Source: Pirellula sp.
GTDB taxonomy: Bacteria; Planctomycetota; Planctomycetia; Pirellulales; PNKZ01
Assembly: GCA_013822735.1 (NCBI GenBank)
Contig: PNKZ01000001.1
Coordinates: forward strand, 868,001-932,000
Reading direction: 5' to 3'
DNA length: 64,000 bases
The position numbers and the translations under genes were made by a program. The notes beneath the pieces were generated by a model, which was given only the letters and a program-made list of their open reading frames with translations, was not told the DNA's origin and searched no databases. This document shows, piece by piece, positions 1 through 8,738 of this stretch (position 1 is the first letter of the stretch; each line of letters starts with the position of its first letter).

Positions 1-971
1 ATCTCGTCGCGCCACGGTTCGCTCTTCATCGACACGCGGTACGCCTTTTCGAATTCCAATTCGGCGTCCCGTTCGACGATCAGGTCCCACGTATCCCAGG
101 CGGCGTCTTCGGTAAAATACGCGCCGTAGTTCTGCAGCGCGAAGAATAACTTACGCCCCGGCGGCGATCGAATCCCGAGGCTCTGCGGCGTGACGTTCGG
201 TTTGAGCGCCAGCAGCGAACCCATGACGACCGCCGGATTCGTCCCCTTGTACGTGGTCGGAGCGTAATCGTCGGCTTCTTTCGCAGGCCAACGAAAGCCG
301 GGCACTTCCTTCGAGTAGTAACAGTAGCGCGCCGCGAACGGATTAATCTTGACGGCATGGCGAATCGGTTGCGGGCCGACGAGTTCGCCGATTCGGATCG
401 TCCCGCCAAGCGCCGACATGCCGGATGCTCCTTGCCCGCCGCCGTCGAGGCCGTCGCCTCGAATGCTGACGGTCTTGCGATTGTTGGGATACTTCATCCA
501 ATCCGGCAGAAAAATCGGTCCGCCCCGAGTCGGTCGGCAAACGCGGCAGCCTTGCAATACCTGGTCGCCGTCGGGCATCAGAATCGCGTAGTTGGCGTTG
601 GGAGTCAGCCCGTACGGGTTTCCCTCGCCCGTCTCCGGCACGATCCAGTCGTCGGGCAAGCGCAACGAGAAGCCGAGCGGCGTCGTTCCCGTCGAGCGCT
701 CCTTGAACGAGGGGCTATTTAGAACTTCGCGCTCGGGATCGGTTTCGGAGGTGGTCAGCAGAAACTGCGTATCCACGCCGACGCGCGGCGACGGTCCTAA
801 GCCGGCGGGTTTGTAAACGGCGCCCGAACCGATCGGAGTGTTCCAAATCGATTCCGCGGCAAACGGCCAACGCCAAGCGTCGCGGCCGGGCGATTTCTTG
901 TCGGCTGCGATCAAGGTCGACGCGCAGGTTGCCAGTATTCCGCAGAGGCCTAAGGTCGTTTGCAACTTCAT
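1..971 (-). CDS. Secreted protein of unknown function (C-terminus beyond window)
   Basis: Reading the minus strand from an ATG at 971 gives at least 323 open codons that run off the window edge. The first 23 or so residues (MKLQTTLGLCGILATCASTL, then IAADKK) form a signal peptide. The mature part begins with WRWPFAAESIWNTPIGSGA, a Trp/Pro-rich opening that I associate with exported bacterial proteins of unknown function. Further on are many Gly, Pro and Trp residues and a paired Cys (CRVC). No catalytic motif was recognised. The gene has no close upstream partner: 224 bp separate it from the haemoglobin gene. Function is not assigned; it is probably periplasmic or surface-located. Confidence 0.75.
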   Translation of the reverse strand, partial: MKLQTTLGLCGILATCASTLIAADKKSPGRDAWRWPFAAESIWNTPIGSGAVYKPAGLGPSPRVGVDTQFLLTTSETDPEREVLNSPSFKERSTGTTPLGFSLRLPDDWIVPETGEGNPYGLTPNANYAILMPDGDQVLQGCRVCRPTRGGPIFLPDWMKYPNNRKTVSIRGDGLDGGGQGASGMSALGGTIRIGELVGPQPIRHAVKINPFAARYCYYSKEVPGFRWPAKEADDYAPTTYKGTNPAVVMGSLLALKPNVTPQSLGIRSPPGRKLFFALQNYGAYFTEDAAWDTWDLIVERDAELEFEKAYRVSMKSEPWRDE

Positions 972-1195
972 ACCGCATCTCTCTCGCTCACGCTTTTGGG
1001 AAACTCCCGAAGACGCACGTCGCGGAAGGAACCTAACCGCCGAGCGAAACAGAAGCAACTATTTCCGGGGGCGGCGCGCCATATGCGCCGTGGCCGAAGA
1101 AATAGGCAGCGCCGCAGGCAAGAAAATCGGCCCGATGACGCACGGCGAGCCCTGAACGGGGCGACAAGACTTTCCGGAAATCGGCGTCCTACGCG

Positions 1196-1558
1196 CTAGT
1201 AGGCCTCGCCGGTGATGTCGTTTTTGTGCACCGAGATGCGATGCACGGTTTCACGCACGTCGTCCGCCGCGAGACCCAACGACTCCAGCGTGGCCAGCAA
1301 GTGCTGCGCGTAGACGTTGAAGTGGTGGGCTGTGATGCCGCGCCCGGAGTGCACCCAGCTCAGATCGAGCCCGCCGTACGATTGCGGACCGCCGAGCGCG
1401 GCGCCGAAGAACTCCTTCTGCATGCGCAGCAGTTTGTCGAGCGACGCGTCTTGAAAGAAGCCGGCCAGTTCCGGATCGTCTAACACTCGGGCATAGAATT
1501 GGTCGAGCAGAGCCGCAACACCGGCCTCGCCGCCAATACGTTCATACAGCGTCACCAT
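1196..1558 (-). CDS. Truncated haemoglobin (group 1-like)
   Basis: This 120-residue protein has the size of a group 1 truncated haemoglobin, a small cytosolic haem protein that binds O2 or NO. It opens with LYERIGGEAGVAALLDQFY, the usual helix A/B signature, followed by FF in the B/C region. The segment LSWVHSGRGITAHHFNVY matches the F helix with the proximal His, and the C-terminus reads HRISVHKNDIT. I start at the ATG at 1558; an in-frame ATG at 1597 would add 13 non-conserved residues. It stands alone on the minus strand, upstream of a secreted protein. Likely roles are O2 handling or nitric oxide detoxification, inferred from the family only. Confidence 0.85.
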   Translation of the reverse strand: MVTLYERIGGEAGVAALLDQFYARVLDDPELAGFFQDASLDKLLRMQKEFFGAALGGPQSYGGLDLSWVHSGRGITAHHFNVYAQHLLATLESLGLAADDVRETVHRISVHKNDITGEAY

Positions 1559-1649
1559 GGGCGTGGTCACGTTTCTATCCTCACGGGGGTGCGTCAAGCG
1601 ATGCGATCTGCAAACGATGCGTGCGTACGGCTCGGGTGCGACGAGCCGA

Positions 1650-2426
1650 CTACGACAACCCGGCGGCGGTCGATGCCGTGGTGAACGACCCGAGGACCGC
1701 CGCCCGCAATTGTGCGAACCGACTTCCGAGCTTCGGCGCTTTCCGTGGGCGCGGGAGGTCGATCAGGAATTCTTTGACGTTGAGCGAGCGCGTATCCGGC
1801 GCCAGCGGCACCACGCGGTCGGCCAGGAGCAACGCTTCGTCGACGTTCGACGTGAAGAGCAGGCAGGTCTTGCGCTCTTCGGCGATCAGCCGAGCCAGGT
1901 CGGTGGAAAGTTGTTCGCGCGGCCCGTCTTCCAAACCGCAGAGCGGATCGTCGAGCAGCAGTACGTCGGGGTTTACGGCGAGCGCGCGAGCCAAGGCTAA
2001 GCGACGGCGGAGCGGTTCGCTCAATTCGCCGGGGCGCTTGGCGGCGACTTCATCCAGGCCCGTCGCCTTTAGATAATAGTCGGCGCGAACGCGTTTCTGT
2101 TGGGACGACTGGAACACGTTGTCGATGGCCGTCATGACGTTGTCGCGGACGCTCAGCCAACCGAGCGGAGCTTGCGACTGCGACATGAGAGCACGATCAG
2201 GGCCGGGACCGCTCACGCATTTGCCGCCGAGCGTAATGGTGCCGTAGTCGGGGAGCGTCAGTCCGGCGACGAGCGCCGCGAGCGTCGTCTTACCGTCGCC
2301 GAGGCGTCCGTATAAAGCGACGAATTCTCCTTGCCCGACCGACAAGCTGAAGTTCTCGAGAACCGCAGTGCGCCGGGCGCCGCAGCCGAACGTCTTCCGC
2401 AAGTTCTTGATTTCGAGATAGCCCAT
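1650..2426 (-). CDS. ABC transporter ATPase-like protein with degenerate motifs
   Basis: A 258-residue protein of the nitrate/sulfonate/taurine-type ABC ATPase family (NrtD/SsuB/TauB). The Walker A is recognisable (GRLGDGKTT, residues 40-48). The rest of the ATPase machinery is altered. The LSGGQ signature reads LSEPLRRR (135-142). Walker B ends VLLLDDP, so Asp160 replaces the catalytic Glu. The switch His of THDxDEA is missing (TSNVDEA, about 193-199). No permease or binding-protein gene lies nearby. The start at 2426 fits the family N-terminus (MGYLEIKNLRKTF); the longer open frame upstream is unlike the family. It may be a nucleotide-binding regulator or a decaying transporter subunit and not an active pump. 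Confidence 0.75.
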   Translation of the reverse strand: MGYLEIKNLRKTFGCGARRTAVLENFSLSVGQGEFVALYGRLGDGKTTLAALVAGLTLPDYGTITLGGKCVSGPGPDRALMSQSQAPLGWLSVRDNVMTAIDNVFQSSQQKRVRADYYLKATGLDEVAAKRPGELSEPLRRRLALARALAVNPDVLLLDDPLCGLEDGPREQLSTDLARLIAEERKTCLLFTSNVDEALLLADRVVPLAPDTRSLNVKEFLIDLPRPRKAPKLGSRFAQLRAAVLGSFTTASTAAGLS

Positions 2427-2814
2427 GGCAGGCAACTTGGCGCGCGCTAGTACAAGGTTTGGGAAACTCGTTAGGACCCGACGCGAAAGGTGTGTTAGCC
2501 GAAACACGGCTTTTCGCACGCGCCGATCCTCTGCCGATGCGCCGCCTAGAGCACGGAAGGAGTGCGAGGAAACTATTAGCAACCGGAGTGCCGCGGCGTA
2601 CGGGGGGTTGCAATATTTTTCATTCGAACTCTCAAAACCGCATCGCGCGGCCGAGTTTCGCGAGAGGTTAATTTTCGGCCGGCGGCGCGCGGGCAACGGC
2701 GTGCCGGAGAGCCGTGCAATGCGTGCCTACGAGCAAGGCGTGCGGCTTAGCGCAACGAGGCGACAAACCCGCACTTCCTGTGCGTCGGAAGCGGACCGAG
2801 GGTGGGCAGCGACT
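2427..2814. other. Intergenic stretch without a recognised gene
   Basis: 388 bp lie upstream of the ABC ATPase-like gene and downstream of the DegT aminotransferase. Open frames here are short, arginine-rich and unlike any family known to me. No tRNA, terminator or repeat was recognised. The promoter of the ATPase-like gene presumably lies here. Confidence 0.4.
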
Positions 2815-4110
2815 CTATAGAATCCGGCGCGCCGGGGAGTCGACTTCGGGGGGTGGAAGCGCGCTGCGTACCTCGGCCGATTCTGCAGCTGCCCGATGCA
2901 GAATACCGCAAATCGTCTGGATTTCCTCTTCCCCGACCGTCGGCCCCGTCGGCAGCAGCAGCACCTTCGCGGCGACCTCCTCCGTCACCGGCAGCTGCTT
3001 GCCGGCGTCCGGGAAGAGCGTTCGATACGGCTCCATCCGATGGCAGCCGGGATAGAAATACCGTCGGGCTCGGACGTTCTCCGCCGTGAGCACCTCGACG
3101 AGTTCGTCACGCGTGAGGGGCGACTGAGCCGAATCACACTCCAAGACGACATACTGATAGTTGCGCGCTTCGCGTTGATCGTGAACCGCTGAGGCAGATG
3201 CGGCCTGTTCGTAATCGAGCAGTCGCACGCCCGGCAGGCCGCCGAGCCCGTGATGGTACAGCTGAAAATTCCGGCGATTGTGCATGACGACGCGCGGTAG
3301 GTCTTCGAGCGACGTCAGCCCCATCGCGGCGTTGATCTCGCTGAGCTTGCCGTTGATGCCGAGGTAAACGACCCGGTCGTAGCCGGCGAAGCCGAAGTTG
3401 CGCATGAGCCGCATCTTCTCGGCCAGCGCGTCGTCGTTCGTGGCGACCGCGCCCCCTTCGAATGCCTGTACGCACTTCGTGGCATGGAAGCTGAAAACTT
3501 CGGCGGCGCCGAAACGGCCGATCGGCGCGCCGTGATGCGTGCAGCCCATCGCGTGCGCCGCATCGAAGAGGAGCGTCAGCCCGCGACGGTCGGCGATCTC
3601 GGCCAAGGCCGCGACGTCGCACGGCCGGCCCCAGGTGTGCACGCCGATGATGCCCGTGGTGCGCGGCGTGATGAGCCGCTCGATTTGCGCCGGGTCGATT
3701 AAGTGCGTCGCCGGTTCGATGTCGGCGAAGACCGGCGTGATCTCTTGCCACTGGAGCGCGTGCGCCGTGGCGACGAAGGTGAACGACGGGACGATCACTT
3801 CTCCCTTGAGCCCCAGCGCGCGGATGGCGATCTCCAGCGCCGTCGTGCCGTTGCACATGGCGACCACATGCTTCACTTGCAGTTGTCGACGGAGCGCCGC
3901 TTCAAACTCTTGCACGAGCGGGCCGTCGTTGGTGAACCAGCGCCGGTCGAGCGCTCCTTCGATCCGCTCCAGAAGCTTCGCCCGGTCGGGCACGTTCGGC
4001 CGACCGACGTGCAACGGCTCGGCAAACGCCGGTGCGCCGCCGAGCGCCGCCAGCGGCGTCGGTTTCCAAGGTCGCGAAGAAGCGGGATCGGGCGCGTGCA
4101 TGGTCTTCAA
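2815..4110 (-). CDS. DegT/DnrJ/EryC1 family PLP-dependent sugar aminotransferase
   Basis: A 431-residue fold-type I aminotransferase of the DegT/DnrJ/EryC1/StrS family. These enzymes usually move an amino group from glutamate to a nucleotide-linked keto-sugar. Visible hallmarks are CNGTTALEIAI (86-96), the PLP-contacting FDAAHAMG (182-189) and the Schiff-base lysine in FSFHATKC (Lys212), followed by the Gly-rich EGGAVATN. The family's G-x-N-x-K segment appears as GINGKLSEINAAMG. It lies 21 bp downstream of the ATP-grasp/HAD gene on the same strand, so the two are probably co-transcribed. With the neighbouring glycosyltransferase and HldD gene it suggests surface-polysaccharide or glycan modification. 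The exact sugar cannot be told from sequence. Confidence 0.9.
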   Translation of the reverse strand: MKTMHAPDPASSRPWKPTPLAALGGAPAFAEPLHVGRPNVPDRAKLLERIEGALDRRWFTNDGPLVQEFEAALRRQLQVKHVVAMCNGTTALEIAIRALGLKGEVIVPSFTFVATAHALQWQEITPVFADIEPATHLIDPAQIERLITPRTTGIIGVHTWGRPCDVAALAEIADRRGLTLLFDAAHAMGCTHHGAPIGRFGAAEVFSFHATKCVQAFEGGAVATNDDALAEKMRLMRNFGFAGYDRVVYLGINGKLSEINAAMGLTSLEDLPRVVMHNRRNFQLYHHGLGGLPGVRLLDYEQAASASAVHDQREARNYQYVVLECDSAQSPLTRDELVEVLTAENVRARRYFYPGCHRMEPYRTLFPDAGKQLPVTEEVAAKVLLLPTGPTVGEEEIQTICGILHRAAAESAEVRSALPPPEVDSPARRIL

Positions 4111-4131
4111 GTGTACGGGGCGTGGCGGGCG

Positions 4132-5451
4132 TTAGACGGCGCGGTCGTCGAGCAGCAATTCCAGCATCGAAAGGTCGAACGTCGGGATGCCGAGCGCTTG
4201 CGCGACTTCGCGCCGTTCGGCAAAGCTGTCGTCGATGAAGATGGCCGCCGCCACGGTGATCGATTTGCTTTTCGGCACGCCGCGCGGAACGACGATCACT
4301 TCGTCGAACAGCGATTGCAAGCGATGTCGGGCCAGCGTATCGGCGGTCTCTCCGCGATGCCGCGTCAACAATACCAATCGTATCCCGCGGTTCAGGCATT
4401 GGTAGAGAAAAGCGACGAGCGGCGGATGCACGGCCCCGCGAAGAAGGAGCGTATCGTCGAGGTCGACGTACACCGTGTCGTAATGGAAATCGTGACGGTA
4501 GCGATTCGTGAGGGCCCGATCGAGCGCGAGGCTGCCCGCATTGGGAAGCAAATCGACGGCAACCCCCTCCGCTTCATACAGGCTCAAGAGCGGCAGGTTG
4601 ATGCCTCGAGCGCGCGTGAGCGACGAGGCGCCGGCGGGACGAGGCGCGACTTCTAGAAGCTTCAGCGCTCCGGCCGCATCCCGTTTGGCTTGAAAGAACC
4701 AAGCGCCGTGGAATGCGAGCTGCTTGGCGATGTGCGCGGCCCAAGCTTGCAGCTCCGGGTCGTCGACGAACGTGGTGCTCATCGCGATGCCGGAGCGCGT
4801 GCGAATGCGCTCGCGCGGGCCGGCGTAGAGCAATCCTCGCTCGCGGTCGGAAAAGCAATCGACCGTATATTCGGGGCCGGGGAGATATTCGGAGACGAGC
4901 AAGTCGGGCTCCGCGGCGAGGGCGACATCGAGCGCCGCGCGCGAATCGATTCGCCGAGCACGCTGCGAGCCTTGCCCTTGATCCGGCTTCACGAACACCG
5001 GAAACTCCGGCACCGCCGACGGAGAAGCGGAGGTTTGCGGCACGGCGACCACGTCGCGCAGGTGAGCGTAGGTGAGACTTTTCGAACGGCAAATCTTGCA
5101 AGTCGCGAGCGGCGACGTCACGACTCGAGCCCGCAACTGTTCGCTATGCTGCGCCAGCGCGAGCAGCACGTCGTCGTGCGCGGGATAGATGTGCGTGATC
5201 GACCAAGCCTCGACGACTTCTTGCAGTGCCGCGAACCAGCCGAGCTCGGTGACCGGCGGAATCGTGCGGTGCCGCGCGAAGGCAAACGGGGCGTGGCTCG
5301 AAACATCGGCGCCCGCAGAAAACAGAGCGACTTCCTTTGCGCCGGCCAAGGCCCGACCGATCTCGAGCCCCAGCTCCGTGCCGCCGGGAAACACGAGCAC
5401 GCGCAAGCGCGGCTCAGGAGGAAGATCATCGGCAGGCGGCGAGGTGGTCAT
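4132..5451 (-). CDS. ATP-grasp ligase fused to a HAD-type phosphatase domain
   Basis: A 439-residue two-domain protein. Residues 1 to about 300 form an ATP-grasp ligase of the carbamoyl-phosphate-synthase/PylC type: an N-terminal Rossmann-like part (VLVFPGGTELGLEIG), a lysine and Gly-rich nucleotide part (VFVKPDQGQGSQRARRI) and a metal-binding end (LKLLEVAPRPAGASSL). From about residue 325 a HAD hydrolase begins with YVDLDDTLLL (motif I DxDDT). It continues with VLLTRHRG (motif II), PKSKS (motif III lysine) and FIDDSFAERREV (motif IV). Such fusions are found in glycan biosynthesis loci, but the acceptor is unknown. It is probably in an operon with the DegT aminotransferase downstream. Confidence 0.85.
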   Translation of the reverse strand: MTTSPPADDLPPEPRLRVLVFPGGTELGLEIGRALAGAKEVALFSAGADVSSHAPFAFARHRTIPPVTELGWFAALQEVVEAWSITHIYPAHDDVLLALAQHSEQLRARVVTSPLATCKICRSKSLTYAHLRDVVAVPQTSASPSAVPEFPVFVKPDQGQGSQRARRIDSRAALDVALAAEPDLLVSEYLPGPEYTVDCFSDRERGLLYAGPRERIRTRSGIAMSTTFVDDPELQAWAAHIAKQLAFHGAWFFQAKRDAAGALKLLEVAPRPAGASSLTRARGINLPLLSLYEAEGVAVDLLPNAGSLALDRALTNRYRHDFHYDTVYVDLDDTLLLRGAVHPPLVAFLYQCLNRGIRLVLLTRHRGETADTLARHRLQSLFDEVIVVPRGVPKSKSITVAAAIFIDDSFAERREVAQALGIPTFDLSMLELLLDDRAV

Positions 5452-5499
5452 AACGGACAGTATAGCTCGCGACGGCCTCGCTCGTCGTCATCGGCGCCT

Positions 5500-5708
5500 G
5501 TAGGGAACGCCCTCTGTGGCGTTCCGCCCGCGCTGCATTGGAATGACCAATGACCAAGCACCAAATTCCAAACAAGGAAAAAATTTCAATGACCTAATGT
5601 GCGCCGCACCGGTCATTGGAATTTTGAACTTGGACTTTGTTTGGAATTTGGTGCTTGGTCATTGGGATTTTCGCCGGCGCGCGGAACGCCACGGAGGGCG
5701 TTCCCTAC
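5500..5708. repeat. Nested palindromic intergenic element (209 bp)
   Basis: Two inverted repeats are nested. The outer 27-bp arms (5500-5526 and 5682-5708) begin GTAGGGAACGCCCTCTGTGG and differ at one position (T/C). The inner 29-bp arms (5547-5575 and 5637-5665) begin CCAATGACCAAGCACCAAAT and are perfect complements. The centre is AT-rich, unlike flanking genes. It fills the gap between two minus-strand genes. A single outer arm recurs at 20376. This is probably a non-autonomous mobile or REP/MITE-like element; it encodes no protein. Confidence 0.85.
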
Positions 5709-6757
5709 AAAGGCGTTTCGGATTCTGCTTCTTCCGTCGGCGGATCAAGAAACGTGCGCTCGACCAGATACCTCGGCCGACCGCGGGCTTCGGCCAGCGC
5801 GCGCCAGACGTACTCGCCGAGCACGCCGAGCATGAGCATTTGGACGCCGCCGAGCACGAGCACCACGATCATCATCGGCGCCCAACCTTCGACCGGCACG
5901 TTGCCGCGCAGCTTGGAGACGAAGATGATCACGGCGTAGAGAATGCCCAGCAGTGCGCAGCCGATGCCGGTGAGACTCATCCAGCGGAGCGGCGCATCGG
6001 AGTAGCTGACGATGCCGTCGATGAAGAAGGTGAGCTTCTTACGAAAGGTCCAGCGCGAGCGCCCTTCGCCGGCGCGCGCGGCGCGATGATACGGCAAGAA
6101 CTTCGGCGCGTAGCCGGTCCAAAGAAACTCTCCCTGGAAGAACGGATTGGCTTCCGGGCTCTGTTGCAACACGCGCAACACGCGGCGACTGAAGCCGACG
6201 AAATCGAAGCCCCCTTCGGGCATGTTCGGAAAGCTGAGGCGGCGGATCAACGAGTAGAAGATGCGCGACGTCGCGCGGCGGAAGAGCGATTCGTCGCGGC
6301 CGGTGCGATAGGCGATGACGAGCTCGAACCCTTCGTCGCGATGGGCGCGGAGCATGTCGACGATGAGCGATGCGGGGTCTTGGCCGTCGGCGGAGATGGC
6401 GACCAAGAACTTACCGCGCGCATGCTCGAAGCCGGCCCGCGTGGCGTTGGCCTGGCCGAAGTTGCGCGTGAGCTTGACGAGGCGCACGAGCTGCGGGTGT
6501 TGTTTGCGGAGCCGTTGCAGCACGGCGAAGGAATCGTCGCCGGAGCCGTCGTCGACGAAGACGATCTCCGCGGTGAGGGGCAGGACGACGTCGACCACTT
6601 CGCGTCGGAGCGTGGCGAGCGTGGCCTCGAGCTCGCGGGCGTTGAAATACACCGGCACGATGATCGAGAGATCGACCTCTCTCGATGATTGCGACAGGGC
6701 AGGGGAGTTGAGCGGAAGGTCGTCGCGCTGCGAGGGATTTTCAGCGGATGACGACAT
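5705..6757 (-). CDS. Family 2 glycosyltransferase, polyprenyl-phosphate sugar type
   Basis: A 350-residue GT-A glycosyltransferase like DPM1/ArnC/GtrB, which load a sugar onto undecaprenyl phosphate at the inner membrane. The catalytic domain shows SIIVPVYFNARELEATL, the nucleotide-binding FVDDGSGDDS, LTRNFGQANATRAGFEHA and the metal-binding SADGQDP. Two transmembrane helices follow near the C-terminus (around WMSLTGIGCALLGILYAVII and MMIVVLVLGGVQMLMLGVLG), then the usual GEYVWR and RPRYLVE end. Its last codons overlap the outer arm of the palindromic element. It belongs with the DegT and ATP-grasp/HAD genes on the same strand and is divergent from hldD, 158 bp away. Donor sugar is unknown. 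Confidence 0.9.
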   Translation of the reverse strand: MSSSAENPSQRDDLPLNSPALSQSSREVDLSIIVPVYFNARELEATLATLRREVVDVVLPLTAEIVFVDDGSGDDSFAVLQRLRKQHPQLVRLVKLTRNFGQANATRAGFEHARGKFLVAISADGQDPASLIVDMLRAHRDEGFELVIAYRTGRDESLFRRATSRIFYSLIRRLSFPNMPEGGFDFVGFSRRVLRVLQQSPEANPFFQGEFLWTGYAPKFLPYHRAARAGEGRSRWTFRKKLTFFIDGIVSYSDAPLRWMSLTGIGCALLGILYAVIIFVSKLRGNVPVEGWAPMMIVVLVLGGVQMLMLGVLGEYVWRALAEARGRPRYLVERTFLDPPTEEAESETPL

Positions 6758-6915
6758 GGCGATCGGACAAGATGTGAACGTGAGGCGGCTGATTCCACTC
6801 TAACTCCGCTCGACAGGGAAGCAAAGCGGGCACTCGCCCTTGTGCGGCGGGGGTCGGGGTTGCTAAGGTCAACGCCGCAGCGCACCTTGCCCACAACCAC
6901 GGACGGAAACGCCGG

Positions 6916-7875
6916 ATGATCGTCGTTACGGGAGCCGCCGGATTCATAGGTTCGAACCTCGCGCACCGCTTGGCCGCCCAAGGCGCCGAGTTGCTGCTGG
7001 TCGACCACCGTCTCACGCCCGCCAAGGCCGCCAATCTTGCCGGGCTTCCCTCGTTTCGGTTTGTCGAGCACGAGCTGTTTCTGGACGAGTTGCGACGACG
7101 AGCTGACGCATATCAGGTTATTTTCCACCTCGGCGCCTGCAGCAGCACGACCGAAACGAACGCCGACTATCTGGAACGGAACAACGTCGGGTACACGCAA
7201 GCCTTATGGAAGTGGTGCTCCGCGCATGGGACGCCGCTCGTGTATGCTTCGAGCGCCGCAACCTATGGCGACGGCTCGCAAGGGTTCGACGACGCGACGC
7301 CGCCCGACCGGCTGACGCCGCTGAACTTGTACGGCAAGAGCAAGAACGATTTCGACCGTTGGGCGTTGGCCGAACTGGCCGCAGGAGGGCCCCGTCCGCA
7401 AGGCTGGGCGGGTCTGAAGTTCTTCAACGTGTACGGCCCGCGCGAACAGCATAAGGCCGGCATGGCAAGCGTCGTTTGGCAGGCATATCGGCAGATCGAG
7501 ACTTCGGGGCGTATGAAGCTCTTTCGTTCGAACGATCCGCAATATCCCGACGGCGGGCAACTTCGCGACTTCGTGTTTGTGGAAGATTGCGTTGATCACA
7601 TGCTCTGGCTCTGGAATAACCCGGCGGCCTCGGGCATCTACAACAGCGGCACCGGCACGGCGCGGACCTTTCTCGACTTGGTACTGGCCGTGTTTGCCGG
7701 CCTGGGTCGAGAGCCGCAAGTCGACTTCATCGAGATGCCGGCGAACTTGGCGCGGCAGTATCAGAACTACACGCAGGCCAAGATGGATCGGCTGCGAGCC
7801 GCGGGCTACGCTTCGCCGCCGACGACGCTGGAAGCAGGCGTGCGGCGGTATGTGGAGTTTCTGCAGGCCGGCTAA
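6916..7875 (+). CDS. hldD: ADP-L-glycero-D-manno-heptose 6-epimerase
   Basis: A 319-residue short-chain dehydrogenase-like epimerase that makes the heptose precursor of lipopolysaccharide core in the cytoplasm. The NAD(P) fingerprint is VTGAAGFIGSN (residues 4-14). Further HldD-typical blocks are HLGACSSTTETN, YASSAATYGDG, the catalytic LYGKSK (Tyr and Lys), FFNVYGPREQHKAGMASV and LRDFVFVEDCVD. It is full length, with the start at the first ATG before the fingerprint. It is transcribed away from the minus-strand glycosyltransferase group. Its presence fits a Gram-negative type outer membrane. Sister epimerases of the same superfamily are possible, but the HKAGMASV block favours HldD. Confidence 0.9.
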   Translation: MIVVTGAAGFIGSNLAHRLAAQGAELLLVDHRLTPAKAANLAGLPSFRFVEHELFLDELRRRADAYQVIFHLGACSSTTETNADYLERNNVGYTQALWKWCSAHGTPLVYASSAATYGDGSQGFDDATPPDRLTPLNLYGKSKNDFDRWALAELAAGGPRPQGWAGLKFFNVYGPREQHKAGMASVVWQAYRQIETSGRMKLFRSNDPQYPDGGQLRDFVFVEDCVDHMLWLWNNPAASGIYNSGTGTARTFLDLVLAVFAGLGREPQVDFIEMPANLARQYQNYTQAKMDRLRAAGYASPPTTLEAGVRRYVEFLQAG

Positions 7876-7981
7876 ACCCCTCGCTCGGTACTGCCGGCAG
7901 GAAGTTTGACAATCCGGCGACCTGCCGAGATGATTGACCCGCTGAGGGCCGGTTTCTCCGAGTTTTGCCGAGAATAGGGCC

Positions 7982-8004
7982 CCCAGGGGACGGCTGTCCC
8001 TGGG
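7982..8004 (+). terminator. Possible hairpin downstream of hldD
   Basis: CCCAGGG and CCCTGGG pair around a short loop with one bulged base, about 105 bp after the hldD stop and 75 bp before the sigma-factor start. The run after the stem (CTTTAT) is weak for an intrinsic terminator. It could equally be a structured leader of the sigma-factor mRNA. Confidence 0.3.
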
Positions 8005-8079
8005 CTTTATGAGCTTGTTGATCGCAGTTTTTGTTCCCTTGGGGAACTTTCGTCCTGCCCCTCGCGTCGAAGTTGGCGT

Positions 8080-8643
8080 GTGAACAACGTGACTGACGAT
8101 CAACTTATCGACGATGCTCTTTCCGGGCGCTCGGCGTCGTACGGGCTGCTGGTCTCGAAATATCAAGACCGGCTGTACACGGCGCTCGTGCACGTGGTCG
8201 GCTCGTTTGAAGATGCCCGCGACGCGGCGCAGGATGCGTTTGTGCAAGCGTTCCTCAAGCTCGATTCGTTCCAGCGGCAGAGCTCGTTTTACACCTGGCT
8301 CTATCGCATCGCTTTCAACAAGGCGGTGAGCGCGCAGCGGCGGAAACGGCCGCAGGGATCGCTCGACCAATGCCGTGAGGCCGGCGGGCCGGAACCGATC
8401 GACCGCAACGGGGCGCCGGAAGACGCGCTCGAACGCCGCGAACGGGTGAGCCAAGTCCGCGGGGCGCTGGACGCGTTGCCGCACGACTATCGCGCGGTCG
8501 TCGTGCTACGCGAGATCGACGGCTGCGATTACGAACAGATTAGCGAAATTCTCGATATCCCGGTCGGCACCGTCCGCAGCCGGCTCCATCGGGCACGGCT
8601 GCAGTTGAAAGATCATTTGAAAGCGGTGGTGCAAGCGGAGTGA
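8080..8643 (+). CDS. ECF-type RNA polymerase sigma factor
   Basis: A 187-residue sigma-70 family protein of the extracytoplasmic function class. Region 2 is visible as LVSKYQDRLYTALVHVVG, DARDAAQDAFVQAFLKLDSF and SSFYTWLYRIAFNKAV. Region 4 is visible as ALPHDYRAVVVLREIDGCDY and ISEILDIPVGTVRSRLHRARLQL split across its helix-turn-helix. The start is a GTG at 8080; no upstream ATG in frame fits. The next gene, about 95 bp downstream on the same strand, encodes a membrane protein with an anti-sigma N-terminus. The two probably form a regulator pair, with the sigma factor held at the membrane until an envelope signal. Confidence 0.93.
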   Translation: MNNVTDDQLIDDALSGRSASYGLLVSKYQDRLYTALVHVVGSFEDARDAAQDAFVQAFLKLDSFQRQSSFYTWLYRIAFNKAVSAQRRKRPQGSLDQCREAGGPEPIDRNGAPEDALERRERVSQVRGALDALPHDYRAVVVLREIDGCDYEQISEILDIPVGTVRSRLHRARLQLKDHLKAVVQAE

Positions 8644-8666
8644 TGAAGCACTGAGTGCGGCGCGCT

Positions 8667-8728
8667 CCCGGTGACAAGCACCGGGGCTAAATAGAGAACT
8701 CTGAACCCTTAACCTTGAACCCTGAACC
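8667..8728. repeat. Short hairpin plus GAACC-type tandem motif
   Basis: CCCGGTG (8667-8673) and CACCGGG (8679-8685) form a small hairpin. It is followed at 8700-8728 by a degenerate tandem of CTGAACCCT/AACCTTGAACC units. A similar GAACC-rich stretch occurs at about 62770-62866 around the truA start. Both look like small dispersed intergenic repeats. Confidence 0.55.
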
Positions 8729-8738
8729 GATTCCTCCC

